Assembly (NCBI RefSeq): GCF_009389715.1
Contig: NC_052406.1
Span: 1,550,001-1,614,000, forward strand
Length of the DNA: 64,000 nucleotides
Reading direction: 5' to 3'
DNA from: Phoenix dactylifera
Taxonomy: Eukaryota; Streptophyta; Magnoliopsida; Arecales; Arecaceae
A model generated the notes under the pieces. That model worked only from the letters and a program-made list of their open reading frames with translations, was not told the DNA's origin and made no database searches. Shown one piece after another: positions 59,764 to 64,000 of this stretch. Each line of letters starts with the position of its first letter. The first letter of the stretch is position 1. The translations under genes and the position numbers were made by a program.

Positions 59764-60963
59764 TGTTGGGGGAAAAATCCCAAGTCATACCGCCACGGAG
59801 GCGCTCGGCCAAAGAGCGCCGACCAGGAGGATGCTCGGCCAAAGAATGCCGACCAGGAAGGCGCTAGACTAAAGGGCGCCGACCGGAGAGAGCGCCAAAA
59901 GGCGCCCAATCAAAATAACCAAGTAGAGATGCTCGGATAGGAAGAGCCGACCAGCGGACGCCGACCAGAGAAGCGCTCAACTAGAAAGCGCTGACTAGAG
60001 AGAGCGCCAAATAGAGGCGCTCGGCTAGAAGGTGCTCGCCCAAAGGGCGCCGACCAGGAGTACTCGAAGCAACCCCGCCACAGGGCGCCCCTCTGGGCGA
60101 CCAGCTCGGCTCGGCACCCTTGCCGGGCCGATGCCTTGACTAATACTCCTCCCCGCCAAGCCTTCTCGAAAGGTCCAGCGGCTATACACGCGACTCTACT
60201 ATAGCCTGCCACTATCTCCAAGCCATCAAGGCATAAGATCTCTGCAGGTATTCGGCACGACCTGCCATTAATGCATGAGACTCCCTCAAGTCTCCGATGC
60301 ACCCAGTCATTTAATGAGCACGGCCCAAGACGATCTCCGGATCACTGAACCATCAGAGCGTATGGCTCTCCCTGACCGCCGGTTCATTCGGTAATAAATG
60401 CACTTACCATCCACGGACCCCAGGCCCACCACAGCCGGCGGTTCAACCACTCCAACAGGTCCGATCGACCGTGACAACTCCCTGATTCCGGTCCGATTCG
60501 GTCCCGTTCTCCACTACGCCATTAATGGGCCAAATCGTGCCCAATTATTACAAAAGAGGACAAACCTCCTGTCACCTCCCAGGTAACAAAAATCCTTCTA
60601 TAAAAGAAAACCTGGAGGGAAAAGGATAGGGGGCCCCCGGACAGAACCCTCCTGGACCGGGTGAAAAAAAGCAAACAGCACAGACACAGGGGGGGATATC
60701 ATCCTCTTCATCTTCTTCATCTTATCAAAATATTCCGGTGGTCTTCTCCATATACTCTCTTCCTTGCTCTCTCCACATATCTGCCCCCTCTGACTTAAGC
60801 ATCGGAGGGCCGGCGCCGGGGAGCCCGGCCACCGGCTTTTTGCAGGACTTACACCCCTCCAGGAGGACGTCACCGGCCGGCGCACCGCCGTCCGCCCTTC
60901 CGGCAGCGGAGCTCCTCCTTCCCCTGGCTTCGCGGCAGCCCCCGGGTCCAATTTCCAGCAACA
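59764..60963 (+). repeat. 3' LTR of the Tat element
   Basis: 1200 bp, same length as the 5' LTR and about 98.7% identical; right TSD GTTAT at 60,964-60,968. Confidence 0.93.
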
Positions 60964-60968
60964 GTTAT

Positions 60969-61729
60969 GTTCATATGGGATGTATTTTAACTGTATAAAC
61001 GTTGATTTGCCACGTGAATGCTATTCATACATCAAAATTATTGGGTGACTTATAAGTTGAAACAAAACATGCTAAATCTAGGTTTTATAATTAGTATGCT
61101 CGAAGTTTTAAGTTGCCAAACACAATATTTTTATGGTCATAATCCAAATAGTTCTGCAAAATACATGCGGCATCAACCTCATAGTTCCTAATTCCTTATT
61201 CTTCTTCCAACCAATCCTTCCCTCCTTCCTCTCTTAATTTCCATGATCGACTCGCACCCCCCATCCCTCCATCAATGCATCTCAGGCCGCTCCTCCTACA
61301 TCTCAGCTCCCAAGAAGGCGAAATTATCCCATGAGAGAGGAAGGGAGGAGGAAGAGAGGAAGAAGAGAGAAAGATATGTGCTTTGTCCATTATGAATAAT
61401 TTCTCCTCTATTATGAATAAACCTCACATTTGAGCCAGGTTTTAGTCTCTGATTCTGTTGGCAGATCCTACACTAGAGTAGGGTGAGCAGCCGCTGTACC
61501 AAAAAAACCCATGGATTAGGATCAGCCAGGACCTAACTCCCAAAAACCCAAATACCCCGCGTGGCACCTAACAATGTAGTTACAAAACCATTTGCTGTTT
61601 GCTGCTCTGGACTGAATAACGGATCTCTCCCAAGCCCCAACTCTCCACCCCATGACGGCAGGACAAGGAATGGCGAGGGAGGCAGCGAGGCTGAAGGGAT
61701 GCCCACCATCCAAGGGACACCAGAAGGGC
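60969..61729. other. Intergenic DNA upstream of the zinc-finger gene
   Basis: AT-rich then mixed sequence with a CT/GA-rich stretch at 61,196-61,380. No recognised coding region. Short minus-strand frames here are low-complexity. Confidence 0.45.
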
Positions 61730-61780
61730 CACGTGGCATGATCAAAGGCCGTCTGATCATCCGGCCGAGGATGACACGTG
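61730..61780 (+). promoter_or_regulatory. Paired G-box (CACGTG) motifs upstream of the zinc-finger gene
   Basis: CCACGTGGCA with core at 61,730-61,735 and ACACGTGC with core at 61,775-61,780, 40 bp apart and about 370-420 bp upstream of the ATG. CACGTGGC is the ABRE-type G-box bound by plant bZIP factors, so abscisic-acid or stress control is possible; function is inference. Confidence 0.5.
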
Positions 61781-62152
61781 CTCCCACCCCCCCTCCCTTT
61801 CTCCTTCCAACTTTGCTTCCATGCATGGATTTCTCCTCCCAAAAGACACCAAATAAAACAATACAAACAATGGGAATTAGAGTACCACCACCCTCCCTCC
61901 CCTTCCCCACAGCCTAAAAATCGCACCTTACCTCTCTTCTCACCCGCTACAAGAAGAATGGCGTGATTCGAAGCAGGGCAGAGTTGGCGATCAGATCCAA
62001 ACTAGCGATGAAATCTACAATCGTTTCTCCTCAGATCAATCCAGAGATCAGGATTTCATAGATCTAATTGGATTTTGCTCTCACTTGGATCTATTTAATT
62101 GGTTTTCTGGATCAAAAATCTCTTCTTGCTAGCTCCCCTGTTTCTAGAGGAG

Positions 62153-63634
62153 ATGGAGAGAGATCGGAAGCTAAAGCATTGCTGCAAGATTTGTGGGAAG
62201 AGCTTCCCCTATGGGAGATCTTTGGGAGGCCACATGAGGTCCCACTTAGCATTGAACTCCTCCACCGAGGTCGAGGCGAGGCTGCAGAGCAGCAGGAGCT
62301 CCATTTGGGTCGAAGCTGGCTATGACCTGAGGGAGAACCCCAAGAAGACTTGGAGGCTATGGGACTCTGGCAGCCAGGGCTCCCCGAGGCATGACAAGCT
62401 CTGCAGGAAGTGTGGGAAAGGTTTCCTCTCTTGGAAGTATCTCTTTGGGCATATGAGGTGCCATCCAGATAAGTCTCACCACAATTTGGAGGAGGGAAAG
62501 CAAGAGCAAGAACTGGAGGAGCAGCAGAGGTCATGGAGTGGTGCAGGAGGCCAATCCGTCAATGAGGTGATGATTCCGAGAAGGAGAAGAAGATCGAGAC
62601 GGGTGGCTTCGATCTCAGCCTCATCGACTCCTGTGTTGGAGCTTGAGAAGGAGCAGGAGGATGTTGCACGAAGCCTCATGATGCTGTCGAGGGACACTAG
62701 TTTTTGGAGTGGCATTAGCTCAGCTGCCGAGTCCGATAAGAATTCAGTGGTATTGGAGAATTTGAGCTCTGAGAGAGATGAGATTGGGAAGGGAAAGAAG
62801 AGATCTGAATTCATTTCTTCAAGAAATGGGAATAGGAGAGATGGGCTAAAGAAGGTGGAATCTGATGTTTCTTATGATGATGGCTTTGTTAAGGATGAAA
62901 AGTTCAAGAAGCCAAAGGCCTATGCTTCGGATATCGATGAATTCGAGTACTCCAATGAGGCATCAAGAAAAGGCTCTCTCAAGAAGAAGGATCTGAATTA
63001 TTGTCTTGCTAAATTGGAGAAGAAGACTGGATTTGATCAGTTGCACTCTGGAGTTGGGAAGTATAGCAAATCAGGATCAAGGTCCGAGTTTGATGTTTCC
63101 AAAGATGATTTCAGTAAGGTTTCTATGAAAAGAGGCCGATATGAATGTACTGCATGCAACAAGTTCTTTCCTTCTTACCAAGCTCTTGGAGGTCACCGAG
63201 CTAGCCACAAGAGGATGAAGGTCTTGTTTGCATCAAGGATTGAAGCCAGCAATAACAGCTTGGAGATAGATGCTTCTATTAAGCCAGCACGGTTGGAAGA
63301 ATTGGTCGAAAAGAAGGTTGGCCTCGATACTAGCTCTGAAGCATCAAAAAAGGTCAAGAGTCATGAATGCCCAATCTGTCGCAAAGTTTTCTCATCAAGC
63401 CAATCTTTGAGGGGTCACAGGAAGTCCCACTTGGTTGCCAGCTCCGATGGTGGAGGCCTCACTCATCAGACTATTGTAATTCAGCAGCAACCCCTGGGGA
63501 TGCCGTTTGATCTCAACCTCCCAACTCCCACCAATGAAGGTTCTAGTAATACCAATGGGAATCTCAAGTTCAGGTCTTGGTGGGTTGGAAGAAACCACGA
63601 GCACGGGTCGCTTTCTGGCCTGATCTCCAATTGA
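62153..63634 (+). CDS. C2H2 zinc-finger transcription factor (ZAT1/4/9-like) with EAR motif
   Basis: 493 residues from the ATG at 62,153; an upstream in-frame ATG at 62,099 would add 18 hydrophobic residues not expected in this nuclear family, so I prefer the second. Four C2H2 fingers: residues 11-31 (GRSLGGH), 84-104 (WKYLFGH), 332-352 (YQALGGH, the plant-specific QALGGH form) and 406-426 (SQSLRGH). A basic stretch, PRRRRRSRR, lies around residue 140. FDLNLP at residues 452-457 is an EAR repression motif that recruits TOPLESS-type corepressors. Finger 1, near the N-terminus with GGHMRSH, and two C-terminal fingers match ZAT1/ZAT4/ZAT9-type proteins. It is intronless, as usual for the family. 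Likely a nuclear transcriptional repressor; targets unknown. Confidence 0.92.
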   Translation: MERDRKLKHCCKICGKSFPYGRSLGGHMRSHLALNSSTEVEARLQSSRSSIWVEAGYDLRENPKKTWRLWDSGSQGSPRHDKLCRKCGKGFLSWKYLFGHMRCHPDKSHHNLEEGKQEQELEEQQRSWSGAGGQSVNEVMIPRRRRRSRRVASISASSTPVLELEKEQEDVARSLMMLSRDTSFWSGISSAAESDKNSVVLENLSSERDEIGKGKKRSEFISSRNGNRRDGLKKVESDVSYDDGFVKDEKFKKPKAYASDIDEFEYSNEASRKGSLKKKDLNYCLAKLEKKTGFDQLHSGVGKYSKSGSRSEFDVSKDDFSKVSMKRGRYECTACNKFFPSYQALGGHRASHKRMKVLFASRIEASNNSLEIDASIKPARLEELVEKKVGLDTSSEASKKVKSHECPICRKVFSSSQSLRGHRKSHLVASSDGGGLTHQTIVIQQQPLGMPFDLNLPTPTNEGSSNTNGNLKFRSWWVGRNHEHGSLSGLISN

Positions 63635-64000
63635 TGAAGAAGATGCAGGGAGTTTATACTGTATACATTCATCAGATAATTGTTGCAGTTATATTCAATT
63701 CATTCTCTTGGATATGCTTGCAAGGCCATGGCTGCATTTATCCTTTACAGCTCCAAATGTTGAAGTGGTAAGTTCCTTTTTCCCTTCCTGATTGAAGAAT
63801 CCAAATCTCTGAGAATTTTCAATAATTTTTGTTTCATTTTCTATAGACTCAGAATAAATCGTTGTTGAGTTACTAATGATTGATGAGCCAACTGAAGTGC
63901 TGAAAGAGCAGGCTGCTTTTTTTTTTTTTTTGCGGCAATTGAGATTACTTCGATGTTATAACACATTCCTTTTCTTTTTTCCTTCAGTATGCTGATAGTC
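63635..64000. other. 3' flank of the zinc-finger gene, possible 3' UTR intron
   Basis: GTG/GTAAGTTCC near 63,768 and a pyrimidine-rich CCTTCAG near 63,987 could bound an intron in the 3' UTR, but no coding sequence follows within the window. Also holds a T run near 63,918-63,932. Confidence 0.3.

Larger units (their letters stand above)
47204..60963 (+). mobile_element. Tat-lineage Gypsy LTR retrotransposon, 13.8 kb
   Basis: LTRs of 1200 bp each (47,204-48,403 and 59,764-60,963) begin TGTTGGGGGAAAAA and end CCAGCAACA. The 5-bp target duplication GTTAT lies at 47,199-47,203 and 60,964-60,968. A primer-binding site GTTGGCGCTAGAGG follows the 5' LTR and a GTCGGGGGGTAG polypurine tract precedes the 3' LTR. 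The coding half is gag-protease-RT-RNase H-integrase; a second, plant-type RNase H between RT and integrase is the mark of the Tat lineage. The 3' half (53.9-59.7 kb) holds two tandem-repeat blocks and an antisense gene. LTRs differ at about 15 sites (about 1.3%), implying roughly 0.5-1 million years at 0.65-1.3e-8 per site per year. Structure is complete; the sense coding region has a few breaks. Confidence 0.95.

Overview
The window is plant nuclear DNA, most likely from a commelinid monocot; a palm is my best guess. The reasons are GT-AG introns, long AT-rich non-coding stretches, an intronless GC-rich glycosyltransferase of the kind common in commelinids, and a dense load of Copia and Tat-type Gypsy LTR retrotransposons with target-site duplications (TSDs). 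The species call is inference.

Layout. 1-2.5 kb: nothing recognised. 2.5-8.25 kb (minus): an eight-exon TPX2-like microtubule-associated protein gene. 8.25-13.8 kb: divergent intergenic or leader-intron DNA with a purine-rich repeat near 12 kb. 13.8-31.5 kb (plus): a dead diacylglycerol kinase (DGK) gene. It is split by a purine-rich repeat (13.94-14.38 kb), a tandem array of a truncated Copia element (15.25-23.68 kb, 2705-bp period) and a complete Copia element (24.655-29.893 kb). A solo Gypsy LTR lies just downstream (31.688-32.708 kb). 33.2-33.7 kb (minus): a possible small gene of unknown function. 35.97-36.41 kb: a miniature LTR element (TRIM type). 37-39.5 kb: two LINE RNase H remnants in opposite orientations. 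40.0-42.8 kb (plus): UDP-glucose 6-dehydrogenase with a leader intron. 44.34-45.19 kb: a Mutator-like MITE with ~63-bp terminal inverted repeats and a 9-bp TSD. 45.33-46.88 kb (plus): a UDP-glycosyltransferase with an unusual signature box. 47.2-60.96 kb: a 13.8-kb Tat-lineage Gypsy element with an antisense accessory gene and two tandem-repeat blocks. 62.15-63.63 kb (plus): a four-finger C2H2 repressor-type zinc-finger gene.

UDP-glucose dehydrogenase converts UDP-glucose to UDP-glucuronate for wall precursors, and the neighbouring glycosyltransferase uses UDP-sugars. Plant genes rarely cluster by pathway, so I do not infer an operon-like unit. The most striking features are the DGK gene that became an insertion trap and lost its readable catalytic core, the near-identical tandem Copia array, the spliced-looking antisense gene in the Tat element, and the palindrome-rich Mutator-like MITE beside the glycosyltransferase promoter.
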